From positions 1 to 64,000 of the forward strand of contig JAJDDY010000076.1 of the NCBI GenBank assembly GCA_029260075.1: a DNA stretch of 64,000 bases, read 5' to 3'. Source of the stretch: Phycisphaerae bacterium (lineage in GTDB: Bacteria; Planctomycetota; Phycisphaerae; UBA1845). Below, piece by piece: positions 36,349 to 44,339 of the stretch; the stretch's first letter is position 1, and every line of letters begins with the position of its first letter. The position numbers and the translations under genes are program-made. Under the pieces are notes generated by a model. That model was not told where the DNA came from and ran no database searches. It saw only the letters and a program-made list of their open reading frames with translations.

Positions 36349-38682
36349 CTATACCTCCTCCTTGACAAACAGTTCGACTTGTTCAACCTCGTTTGCCTTT
36401 GGGCTAAAAAACAACGTCACGGGACCATCCGCCGAGATCTTCACGGCGAACGCACTTAGACCGGGCAAGTTACTCGCAAGTGTAAGAACGAAGGACTGCG
36501 CGGTTCGGGCCTTGGTTCCTTCGGCCTTCGCTAGTTCATGATTGCAAATCACTTGTTTGCCGAACGCACGAATGTATCCATCCGCTGCGTCCGGAGATTC
36601 GCGATCGGGCCCGCAAAGAACTATGGCACCGTCGATCATCGCCGCTCGCACGATGAGATTGCCAACATCGGGGTCCAGCGCCCACTGTTTTTCGTGATGG
36701 CATGATTCTCCAGAAGTTCCTGCTTCAACGACGCGCTCAGTGGATCCCGAATCAACCGCACGCAGCAAATATCTTCCGGTCACCCAACGCGGCTGTTTTG
36801 GTTCGGGTGTGTCACCCTTCCCAAAGGAAATGCCATGAAACACACGCGTGCCATTCGTTGGAGGGCCGCCTTGCGAAACTACACGCCCTTCGGTTTTGGG
36901 AACCTCAGTTTCCGCGTCCTCGTACAACGCATTTTTCAAGCCCTCATCGTTCCATGGTGTCGGCAAGTAGACGATGAAGCCGCCGTGGGCGTCTTCCCGA
37001 ACCATCGAAGAGGTTTGCAGCGCCGCGTTGCACACAGCACTTACGAGCGATCGAAGTCGCCCTGGGTCTTGGCATGCGTCCGTCCATTTCTCCACTCGAT
37101 CGTCTTCAAGAGGATCCTGATACCTCCGCCATCCCTTTCCATCCCGGTATCCGAGAAGTCGGCCGCCATGAAAGACACGAATGTGCGACCCTGGGCCGAC
37201 GACCGCTCCCACTGCCCAGCGAAACGTTTTGGTTAGAAACACGTACGGTCGGTACTCTTGTGACCACAAGACACCGTCGGACCAGCCCATTAAGGCTTCC
37301 TCAAAATCGGCGAGTTCGATGACCTTGAGAGGCGCGGGTGCGTTGTGTTCATTGAACGCTTTTCCAAGGTAAGGAACCACCACGGCGCGGTCTTCAGGTC
37401 CTTCGATCAAATGCACATGTGTGAGTGGAGATAGGTCGACCAGCGATAAGTAGCCTGGGTCTTTTGTCCGCCAGGTGATCGGAACGGAGCCAAGCTCTAG
37501 CGGACGCTTTCCGGGCCAAAAACGGAGCAGGCCCGCGGCGCCGAGAAGAAAGCCAATACGGAGGTGCCGTCCTTCAAGCTTCTCGTCACAGAATCGGGCA
37601 CAATAGTCGAGAAAAGACTGTGTGGTGCACATCACCGCTTCGGAAAAGTCGGATCCCCAGCACTCCTTGCCGCGAGCGGCCTTCGCGATGTTTCGAAGGA
37701 GCGTCTCCGGGACGCCGGTGCCCCTAAACGGACTTGAATCGCCCGTGTACTTGGATCTTACGGGGTCGTCCGCAACTTGTCCCTGCTGCCCCATTACCAG
37801 TTCCACTACTTGCTGCAGGGGTACGCAGCCATTGGGCTTTTCCGGATTGAGCGTGTCCGGGCTGATAATTGTCACGCCTGCCACTGTTCCAAAGGGATAC
37901 TCCGGGCGGAGCAACAAGGTGATGGTTTCCCTTCCGAAAAGTGCCGTTCCGGGATCTGTCTCTCCTACAGCGTAGGTGCTCAATTGGAAAATGGCCGACA
38001 TGATAGCTCGATAAGCGACGACCGAAGGCGTGATTCGCATTTTCTGGCAGAGCTTCTGTGCCCCGCACGCATAGTCATTGAAAGACATACCATGGGGCGC
38101 AAACAACGCTTCAATGATGTTGCGGTCCGCCCCATGCCTGGCCAACCTTAACATGTCGGGGCTGACAAATACCCCCATTCGCTCGTAGTGAAGGTCGAAT
38201 CTGGAACCCAACAACGTCTCAAGAAGTTGCTTTTCTTGAGCCCATGGCCGAAGTTTCCCACCCTGCCAGACATTAAAGAACTTTCCCGGATCATCGTCTT
38301 CGCGTTTTTCGGCATCGAAGTGATGACAGCTTTCGCCATTCTCAAGGCCATAGGTCACCCGGACGCAGAGTGCGAGCGGTTTTGATGGCCCTCTGTTGGC
38401 CGGCGAGGATGAGTAGCATAATGAATCCAGAACATGGTTTAGGGTGTGCAAACCTGACTCGGTGTTCTTTTCTTGTATTTGCTTTGCCCTAGGCTGGGCC
38501 ACGGCGTTCGGATGTGTCTTGATTGTGACCGCCGGGGCGTCGCAGTGGAGCACATTGCGCAGGTGATATCCGATGCAGTATTTCTTCACGGAGGCAGGCA
38601 TGACTTCTGCGATGTCCTTCGCGTACTTCGCAGCCATAGTGCTCAGGTACGATGTGATTCTGTCCTCGGACTCGGGTTTCAT
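36349..38682 (-). CDS. Large protein ending in a DisA_N/DAC-like nucleotide domain
   Basis: A 777-residue protein. The last 100 residues have the DisA_N (diadenylate cyclase) pattern: DGA at about 684-686 (IDGAIVLCGPD) and, about 40 residues later, EGTKARTAQSF at 721-731, corresponding to the GTRHRAA motif, then a strand-rich end (AFAVKISADGPVTLFF). The RHR triplet is altered to KAR, so it may bind rather than make nucleotides, as in the DACNV-type sensor domains known to me. The first 680 residues match nothing I recognise; there is a Cys/His-containing N-terminal region. ATG overlaps the ABC ATPase stop (ATGA). Confidence 0.65.
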   Translation of the reverse strand: MKPESEDRITSYLSTMAAKYAKDIAEVMPASVKKYCIGYHLRNVLHCDAPAVTIKTHPNAVAQPRAKQIQEKNTESGLHTLNHVLDSLCYSSSPANRGPSKPLALCVRVTYGLENGESCHHFDAEKREDDDPGKFFNVWQGGKLRPWAQEKQLLETLLGSRFDLHYERMGVFVSPDMLRLARHGADRNIIEALFAPHGMSFNDYACGAQKLCQKMRITPSVVAYRAIMSAIFQLSTYAVGETDPGTALFGRETITLLLRPEYPFGTVAGVTIISPDTLNPEKPNGCVPLQQVVELVMGQQGQVADDPVRSKYTGDSSPFRGTGVPETLLRNIAKAARGKECWGSDFSEAVMCTTQSFLDYCARFCDEKLEGRHLRIGFLLGAAGLLRFWPGKRPLELGSVPITWRTKDPGYLSLVDLSPLTHVHLIEGPEDRAVVVPYLGKAFNEHNAPAPLKVIELADFEEALMGWSDGVLWSQEYRPYVFLTKTFRWAVGAVVGPGSHIRVFHGGRLLGYRDGKGWRRYQDPLEDDRVEKWTDACQDPGRLRSLVSAVCNAALQTSSMVREDAHGGFIVYLPTPWNDEGLKNALYEDAETEVPKTEGRVVSQGGPPTNGTRVFHGISFGKGDTPEPKQPRWVTGRYLLRAVDSGSTERVVEAGTSGESCHHEKQWALDPDVGNLIVRAAMIDGAIVLCGPDRESPDAADGYIRAFGKQVICNHELAKAEGTKARTAQSFVLTLASNLPGLSAFAVKISADGPVTLFFSPKANEVEQVELFVKEEV

Positions 38683-39362
38683 GAAGTTACCCTCGTATCT
38701 ACTTCGGATAGGTCATCCAAGCCGTCCGGCGTAAGTCGCAGTGTCCGCCCTCGCAGTAGCTGGGCCGTCTCGAGGTCGTGCGTGACTAGAACGATGGACC
38801 GACCGCTCTTCGCAATGTCGAGCAGCGCGTCCGCAATCATGCGCCGCCGCCTGAAGTCGACGTTGGAACTTACTTCATCCAACAACAGCAACGGGGTCTC
38901 GGCGGCGAATCCGCGGGCGAGCGACACGCGCTGCTGTTCGCCACCGGACAGCGAATGCGGGTATTGCCGAGCAACGCCTCCCACTTCCAGCGCCTCCATG
39001 TACCGCATCGCTGCGCGGCGAGCCGTCCGTCGGGGTTCGTCGTGCAGAAGCCGTCGCACCAGGGCGACGTTGTCCAGGGCGCTGAGATGGTCCCAGAGAT
39101 TCGCGTGCTGAGTGACCAGGCAGAGGCGGTGGTTGCCGTTCGTCACCCCATTGTGCTGCGCGGGCTGTCCACCAATGGTGACTTGGCCCTCGACGTCCGT
39201 CATGCCGGCGATCGCGCGCAGGAGCGTGGTCTTGCCCACGCCGCTGGGGCCCACGATGGTAACGATTTCGCCCATGGAGACTTCGAGGTCCACGTTCTTG
39301 AAGAGCTCGCGGTCGCCGAAGGCCTTGGAGACCCCTTCCAGCTTAACCAATGGATCAGGCAT
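38679..39362 (-). CDS. ABC transporter ATPase, polar amino acid type
   Basis: A 227-residue ABC ATPase: Walker A GPSGVGKTT (about residues 38-46), signature LSGGEQQRVSLARGF, Walker B LLLDEVSSNVD and the switch His (VTHDLE). Length and N-terminus (LVKLEGVSKAFGDRELFKN) fit the amino acid (PAAT/HisP-like) family. It overlaps the permease gene upstream by 8 bp and the DAC-like gene downstream by 4 bp. Powers the importer formed with the next two upstream genes. Confidence 0.92.
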   Translation of the reverse strand: MPDPLVKLEGVSKAFGDRELFKNVDLEVSMGEIVTIVGPSGVGKTTLLRAIAGMTDVEGQVTIGGQPAQHNGVTNGNHRLCLVTQHANLWDHLSALDNVALVRRLLHDEPRRTARRAAMRYMEALEVGGVARQYPHSLSGGEQQRVSLARGFAAETPLLLLDEVSSNVDFRRRRMIADALLDIAKSGRSIVLVTHDLETAQLLRGRTLRLTPDGLDDLSEVDTRVTS

Positions 39363-40035
39363 GGCGAAACCGTTTCGACAGGCGATCTTCGAACAGTTGC
39401 ACGAAGATGGCTAGCGGTAGAATCAGCGCAAGATAGAGTAAAGCCAGCGTCGTATAAAACTCCAGCGGACGAAACGTGTCCTGAATAAGGCGGCCCGTCA
39501 CATAGAACAACTCACCCACGCAAATGAACGATGCCAGCGCCGTCAGCTTCAGCGTGTTGACCGCCTGGCCCAGTGTCGGGGCGATCGACCTCCAGACAGT
39601 CTGGGGGAACACAATGTGTCGTAGCACCTGCCAGCGATTGAAGTGCAGACCCGATGCGGCGTCGAGTTGTCCGACGGGAATGGCCTCGTAGCCTGCGCGG
39701 ATGATCTCGGCTTGTAACGCGGAGAAATTAAGGCTGAGCCCGGCGACAGCAACCCAGAACGGCGGGATGCTTGCATTGGGCCCGAGCAGAATCGGTAAGC
39801 AGAAGAAGAGCCAGATCAAAACGACGAGGACGGGGAGATCACGAAAAACCTCGATGTAGATCCGCGCGATCCAGAATACGGGGCGTAAGCGGGATTGGCG
39901 CATGATGGCCACCAGCACACCTATGACAGCACCGACGGCGACGGTGACAAGCGTAAGGACCAGAGTGACCAGCATGCCCCACGCCAGCACGTCGCTGTTG
40001 CGCCAGACCCAGGTGAAGTCCCACGTGTAGTTCAT
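39355..40035 (-). CDS. ABC transporter permease, polar amino acid type
   Basis: A 226-residue membrane protein with about five hydrophobic helices and the EAA-type cytoplasmic loop (GYEAIPVGQLDAASGLHFNR, then IVFPQTVWR) typical of His/Glu/Gln/Arg/opine permeases. Alone it would form a homodimer, since no second permease gene is present. The start overlaps the binding-protein gene by 4 bp. Operon member. Confidence 0.92.
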   Translation of the reverse strand: MNYTWDFTWVWRNSDVLAWGMLVTLVLTLVTVAVGAVIGVLVAIMRQSRLRPVFWIARIYIEVFRDLPVLVVLIWLFFCLPILLGPNASIPPFWVAVAGLSLNFSALQAEIIRAGYEAIPVGQLDAASGLHFNRWQVLRHIVFPQTVWRSIAPTLGQAVNTLKLTALASFICVGELFYVTGRLIQDTFRPLEFYTTLALLYLALILPLAIFVQLFEDRLSKRFRHA

Positions 40036-40895
40036 TCTGAATCTTGCCCCGCAGCGTGCAGACGCGGCGTGTCGTAGAGGAGCTGGACTTCGTACTTCTC
40101 CTGGTACTGCTCCAGCCGTCCCGTGGCCTTCAAGTACGTGATCGATGCGTCCAGGAATCGCAGAAGGCCGTCATCTGTTGCGCGGACGGACCATGCCAGG
40201 GGCAACATTTCGACTTGTTTGCCGCCCATGAGCACCGGCGTGACCTCGGGGTGTTCCTTGGCGTACGCAGCCACCGTGACGGTGTTCATCAGGCCGATGT
40301 CGGCGCGCCCCGAAGTCACCGCGACTAGGGGCGCGGTCAGATCGCCTCCAGCGATTGCGAGCAACTCGGCCTCAGGCAAGTGTCGCTGGCAATACTCCTC
40401 GAGGGCCTGACCTTGCAGCACTGCGATCTTGAGGCCCGGTTTGCCGAGGTCTTTGATAGACGTTGGCCGAAACCCGCCGTCCGTCCTCACGACGCCGCTG
40501 TTCCCGACGTATGTCACCGGCTGCGTAAAAGCGACCGCAGCCGCACGTGGGATCGTGATGAAGGTAGCACCCACGCAGAAGTCAAACTGGCCGGACTTCA
40601 GCCCAGCCGCGAAATTCGCGAGCGTCGTCTCGTGCCAAGTCGTCTTGACGTTGAGGCCCTTGGCGATTTCTCGCACCATGTCTGGATAGATCCCGCTCAA
40701 GTCGCCTGTTCGCTCATCCCGCTGGACGCATGGGGCCCAGACGAGATACCCGACCCGCATTTCGCCGCGATCGATGATTCGCTGCAGGGTGTCGGTTTGT
40801 GGCGGAGAGGATCTTGCCTGGGGCGCCCGGTCACAACCAGAGACACTCAGCAGGGTGAGGGTGGCGATCAAGAAGACGACTTTTTCGAGTTTCAT
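40032..40895 (-). CDS. Lipoprotein substrate-binding protein of the ABC importer
   Basis: A 287-residue family 3 solute-binding protein. Residues 1-20 form a lipoprotein signal with lipobox LSVSGC. The SBP_bac_3 body is evident from MRVGYLVWAPCVQRDERTGD, LSGIYPDMVREIAKGLNVK and FDFCVGATFITIPRAAAVAF. It begins the six-gene operon; GAGG lies upstream of the ATG at 40895. The ligand is probably an amino acid or a related zwitterion; what it is would define the pathway. Confidence 0.92.
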   Translation of the reverse strand: MKLEKVVFLIATLTLLSVSGCDRAPQARSSPPQTDTLQRIIDRGEMRVGYLVWAPCVQRDERTGDLSGIYPDMVREIAKGLNVKTTWHETTLANFAAGLKSGQFDFCVGATFITIPRAAAVAFTQPVTYVGNSGVVRTDGGFRPTSIKDLGKPGLKIAVLQGQALEEYCQRHLPEAELLAIAGGDLTAPLVAVTSGRADIGLMNTVTVAAYAKEHPEVTPVLMGGKQVEMLPLAWSVRATDDGLLRFLDASITYLKATGRLEQYQEKYEVQLLYDTPRLHAAGQDSE

Positions 40896-41690
40896 GGGGG
40901 AGCCTCTATAGTAGCAACACAGCCTATCGCACGACAGACGGCCGCTGAGTAGTAGGATAACCGGAAGCAGCGTTCTCGTCAGGACCGATTAGGACTGGTT
41001 TTGTATGCCGCGCAGGGAGCACGGATCGGCCCTTGAAACCACCGGAGAGACGTTATTGGTGTGGGCCAGCTTGCGTAGAACGCTGCAGAGGCATCGAACG
41101 GCGGCGCTGTGGAGACTACCGCGGAAGCGGCGAGTTGAGCTTGACGCGGAAGGGGAAAACCGCTGCCAACAGCACAGGCAGGGCGCAAGCCTGAGGTGGC
41201 CTAGCGGCGTTTCGAGCGGTTTAGGGCGCGGGCCAGTTTCGAAGTTCCCCTCGGCGAAACCAGTGATTGCGGGCAAGAATGGCCTATTTCGCCCCCTCCG
41301 TGGTTTGCGGCCGGCTGAGGGTCTTTTTGCGTCCGAGGGCCTGCCGAGACGGCGTGTCCCGTCGGCGTTCGAGACAATATGGTGAAAAGCAACGACGGCC
41401 ATTATGAAGTGCTGGAGTATCTCTCGGGATGCGCTTGAGAGGCCGAGCAGATCGTCAAGTGGCCAAGGCCTTCGAGCACGCGATGTGCCTCCTCAAAGGG
41501 TAACCACCGCTACATAATCCCTGGAATCGGGCGTGGAGCGGCCCCGAACGCTCAACCCATCGGTGAGGTACACTCCTCCTGCGAGACGTTCCGCTCAGGT
41601 GAACGATCTGCTGGATTTGTGTACCGGCCCGAATCGCCGGATTCGGGCCCCTTGGACCCCAAAGCCCTCGTTCTCGACCCTCTCCTGGGG
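40896..41690. other. Long gap upstream of the six-gene operon and the czc block
   Basis: About 800 bp between divergent units. Both strands have moderate open frames (for example 41005-41385) but no domain or ribosome site supports them. It contains one strong hairpin (41626-41649) and must hold the promoter of the minus-strand operon, which I could not place. Confidence 0.45.
41626..41649. other. Perfect 10-bp hairpin with GCCG tetraloop
   Basis: GGCCCGAATC and GATTCGGGCC are exact complements around GCCG, 40 bp upstream of the ArsR promoter. Could act as terminator-like insulator or a protein site. Confidence 0.6.
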
Positions 41691-41718
41691 TTGACATCTC
41701 GTTCTTCATTTCTATAAT
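41691..41718 (+). promoter_or_regulatory. Sigma-70-type promoter of the arsR/czc operon
   Basis: TTGACA (41691-41696) and TATAAT (41713-41718) with a 16-bp spacer. A short dyad TTCGT/ACGAA (41718-41722 and 41729-41733) overlaps the start region and may be part of the ArsR operator. Confidence 0.75.
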
Positions 41719-41752
41719 TCGTGAAATGACGAAGTTACGCTGCGAGGCTCCA

Positions 41753-42163
41753 ATGCGACGACGTGTAAGAGACGGACTGTGCGAGATCGACTCGGTTGAC
41801 TCGGCGAGTGTCGAGGAAGCAAGAGCCGCGCTTCCAAGACGCACGGTGCTGGAGCAGGTGGCCGAGGCCCTCAAAGTGCTCGCTCATCCAAACCGACTTC
41901 GCGTGCTCGAAGCCTTGGACGGCCGTGAACTGTGCGTTTGTGACCTCGCGGCCGCGCTGGATGTTTCGATGTCGACACTTTCGCAGCAGCTTCGCGAGCT
42001 TCGGAGGTTGGGTGCGATTGGGTATCGAGTCTCGGGAAAGTTCGCATATTACTCGATCGCTGATCGTTTCTGGTTGGAACTCGTTCGGTCGGTGACGAGC
42101 CATGCTACCGATGAAGGGTCGAACAGAGGTGCCGTACCAAGCGTGAGATCGGCTGCACAATGA
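41753..42163 (+). CDS. ArsR/SmtB-family metal(loid) sensor, first copy
   Basis: A 136-residue winged-helix repressor: ALKVLAHPNRLRVLEALDGR and then ELCVCDLAAALDVSMSTLSQ, with the CVC pair in the position of the arsenite-type alpha3 site. The start at 41753 is chosen because GAGG lies upstream and the transcript from the promoter above would start near 41725; the earlier ATG at 41726 would leave no leader. Its stop overlaps the ATG of the next gene. Presumably represses the czc operon that follows. Confidence 0.9.
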   Translation: MRRRVRDGLCEIDSVDSASVEEARAALPRRTVLEQVAEALKVLAHPNRLRVLEALDGRELCVCDLAAALDVSMSTLSQQLRELRRLGAIGYRVSGKFAYYSIADRFWLELVRSVTSHATDEGSNRGAVPSVRSAAQ

Positions 42164-42510
42164 TGCGAATGCTGGCAACACTCATTGTATCGTGGGGCCT
42201 GATTGGCGTACCGGCGCTCTGCCAGGGCGGGATACTTGTTGAATGCTGCGAGGATGCCTGCCCAGGAGAAAGCGAACCATCTGAGCCATGCCAGTGCTCG
42301 TCCTGCTTGGAGCTGTGCAACGCAGCCGTTTCGCACACGGAGCAGAGCAGCGGTTCGAACATCGAGCGCAACGTGTCGCCGATGGATGCGGCGATCCCGC
42401 CCGTCATGATTTGGCGCGAGAATGTGCGTGAAGGTAGCACTGCCTGGCTCGCGTATTTGATACGGGAGCACCTTCCGTACCCTGTACCCGATCGACCACT
42501 TCTCGTCTGA
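42160..42510 (+). CDS. Small secreted Cys-rich protein
   Basis: A 116-residue protein with an N-terminal signal peptide (LATLIVSWGLIGVPALCQGG) and a Cys-rich core: ECCEDACPGES ... PCQCSSCLELCN, nine Cys within about 25 residues. The spacing suits metal-thiolate binding in the periplasm. Translationally coupled to the upstream ArsR gene (ATG overlaps its stop). A role as a periplasmic metal scavenger is inferred from context; no family recognised. Confidence 0.6.
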   Translation: MMRMLATLIVSWGLIGVPALCQGGILVECCEDACPGESEPSEPCQCSSCLELCNAAVSHTEQSSGSNIERNVSPMDAAIPPVMIWRENVREGSTAWLAYLIREHLPYPVPDRPLLV

Positions 42511-42692
42511 TTGTCAACCCAACATAGACAGCGAACCTCACGCCGTTCGTGGCGGCATTGGGTTCGTGCGTCACCCGGCCAGCAGACGGAACCATCGTCG
42601 GGTGCTGTGACTGCGGTCTTCCACAGATCGCTTCAATGACGGGATGCCGTGAGCTTCTTGGTATGCAAGACACGGAATTCGGAGATAAGCGA

Positions 42693-44321
42693 ATGAAAAC
42701 AAACAGACCTTACGGGGGCCGATACATGGTCCTCATGGTGTCGCTACTGGTGCAGACAGCATGGCCTGCCTGGGCCGACGAGTCTGGTGAGTCGGATTTC
42801 TGCGCGACGCACAGAATCGCGGAGTCGAGGTGCCCGTTCTGCAATCCCAAGTTGATTGAGTCGCTGGGTTTTTGCGCTGGGCACGACGTGCCGGAGGCAC
42901 TGTGTACACGATGCAATTCATCCCTGATTCCTGCCTTCAAGGCTGAGGGCGATTGGTGTGGTGAGCATAGCCTACCGGAATCGCAGTGTGTGGCGTGCAA
43001 TCCGAGCGTAAAGGACACGTGGGCGTCGATGCGACCCAAACCGGACCCAAGCGCGCAGCGAGATCCGGCAAGACTCTGGTGTTCGGAGCACGACGTTTAC
43101 GAAGATGAGTGTTTCATCTGCCACCCCAACTTGAAGAACAAGCCGGCGAGTGAAGCGGCCAGCGGACTGATGTGCAAAGAGCACGATGTACTGGAGCAGG
43201 AGTGTGGAATCTGTCACCCGGAGATCGCTTCCGACCTGAAACCGGGAGAAAGCCTGAAGATTCGGCAGATCTCGCGGAGTTCTGCGACCAAGGCGGGAAT
43301 CACGACGGCAAGACCGCGGCCAGGTGAGGCGTCACCGGGCATCAGCGTTTTCTGCGAGGTGCGCTACAACCAGAACCACCTGGCCCGAATCACGCCTCTT
43401 GCGCCCGGCGTGATTGATCGCGTGCTCGTTGACGTTGGACAGGTTGTGGCGGAGGGTGACATCCTTGTCGAGATCGCTTCCTCGGCGATCGCGGTCGCGA
43501 AGCGAGACTACCTGCTGGCCGTTGTGGATATGAGACTGAAATCCCTGACACTTGAGCGCAAAGCGAAGTTGCTCGAAAAAAAGATTACTGCTGAAGCGAT
43601 ATACCAAGAGGCCGAAGCCGAGTTCGCAATGGCGAAAGTTGCTACGACAACCGCGCGACAAACGCTGCTGAACTATCGCTTCACCGACGCGGATATCAGG
43701 CAGATTGAAAGCACGAAGTCGAGTTCGTCATTGATGAACGTCAGGGCCCCTTACACGGGTACTTTGGTGGAGCGTGCCGCGGTGGTCGGGGAGGCTGTCG
43801 AGCCCGGTGCACAGCTCTTTACTCTGGCCAATCTCTCAACCATGTGGCTCGAACTTGCCGTCCCGGAAAACCAAATCGCGAGTATGCATCCGGGCCATGT
43901 TGTCGAAGCGACCTTTAGCGGGTTACCCGGCGAAACGATCCAAGGTGAACTTGTTTGGATCGACTCGCGCGTTGATGAACGGAACCGGCTAGTCAGAGCG
44001 CGCGCACTGGTTCCAAACCCTGATGTAAGACTGAAGAGCGGCATGTTTGGCGAGGTCAAGGTGGTACTCGGCAAATCGGTGAGCATGCTCCGCTTACCGC
44101 CATCAGCTTTGCAGCGGTTTGAGGGGCGACCGTACGTCTTTGTGAAGGAGAACGAGGACTTGTTTCAATTGCGGCGAGTCACGGTGGGCGCCAGAGACGC
44201 TCATTCCGTCGAAATCCTCGCGGGCATTCTCGCAACCGACGAAGTAGTTGTGTCGGGCGGCTTCACGATGAAATCTGAGTTCCTCAAGTCGCGCCTGGGT
44301 GCCGGCTGCGTGGACGATTAG
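42693..44321 (+). CDS. RND periplasmic adaptor (CzcB-like) with five metal-binding repeats
   Basis: A 542-residue membrane-fusion protein. After a signal peptide come five tandem motifs of the form C-x2-H-x3-E-x2-C-x2-C-(N/H)-P, between residues about 35 and 185 (FCATHRIAESRCPFCNP, WCSEHDVYEDECFICHPNL and so on). The rest is the adaptor: lipoyl-type SAPLAPGVIDRVLVDVGQ-like hairpin, a helical segment with ITAEAIYQEAEAEFAMAK, and ALQRFEGRPYVFVKENEDLF. The repeats should bind soft metals in the periplasm. It precedes the pump gene by 18 bp. Confidence 0.9.
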   Translation: MKTNRPYGGRYMVLMVSLLVQTAWPAWADESGESDFCATHRIAESRCPFCNPKLIESLGFCAGHDVPEALCTRCNSSLIPAFKAEGDWCGEHSLPESQCVACNPSVKDTWASMRPKPDPSAQRDPARLWCSEHDVYEDECFICHPNLKNKPASEAASGLMCKEHDVLEQECGICHPEIASDLKPGESLKIRQISRSSATKAGITTARPRPGEASPGISVFCEVRYNQNHLARITPLAPGVIDRVLVDVGQVVAEGDILVEIASSAIAVAKRDYLLAVVDMRLKSLTLERKAKLLEKKITAEAIYQEAEAEFAMAKVATTTARQTLLNYRFTDADIRQIESTKSSSSLMNVRAPYTGTLVERAAVVGEAVEPGAQLFTLANLSTMWLELAVPENQIASMHPGHVVEATFSGLPGETIQGELVWIDSRVDERNRLVRARALVPNPDVRLKSGMFGEVKVVLGKSVSMLRLPPSALQRFEGRPYVFVKENEDLFQLRRVTVGARDAHSVEILAGILATDEVVVSGGFTMKSEFLKSRLGAGCVDD

Positions 44322-44339
44322 AGGGAACGGGCCACCATC

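Noticed and set aside
41005-41385. Possible gene in the gap before the czc block
   Set aside because: No ribosome site or recognisable domain; composition looks noncoding.
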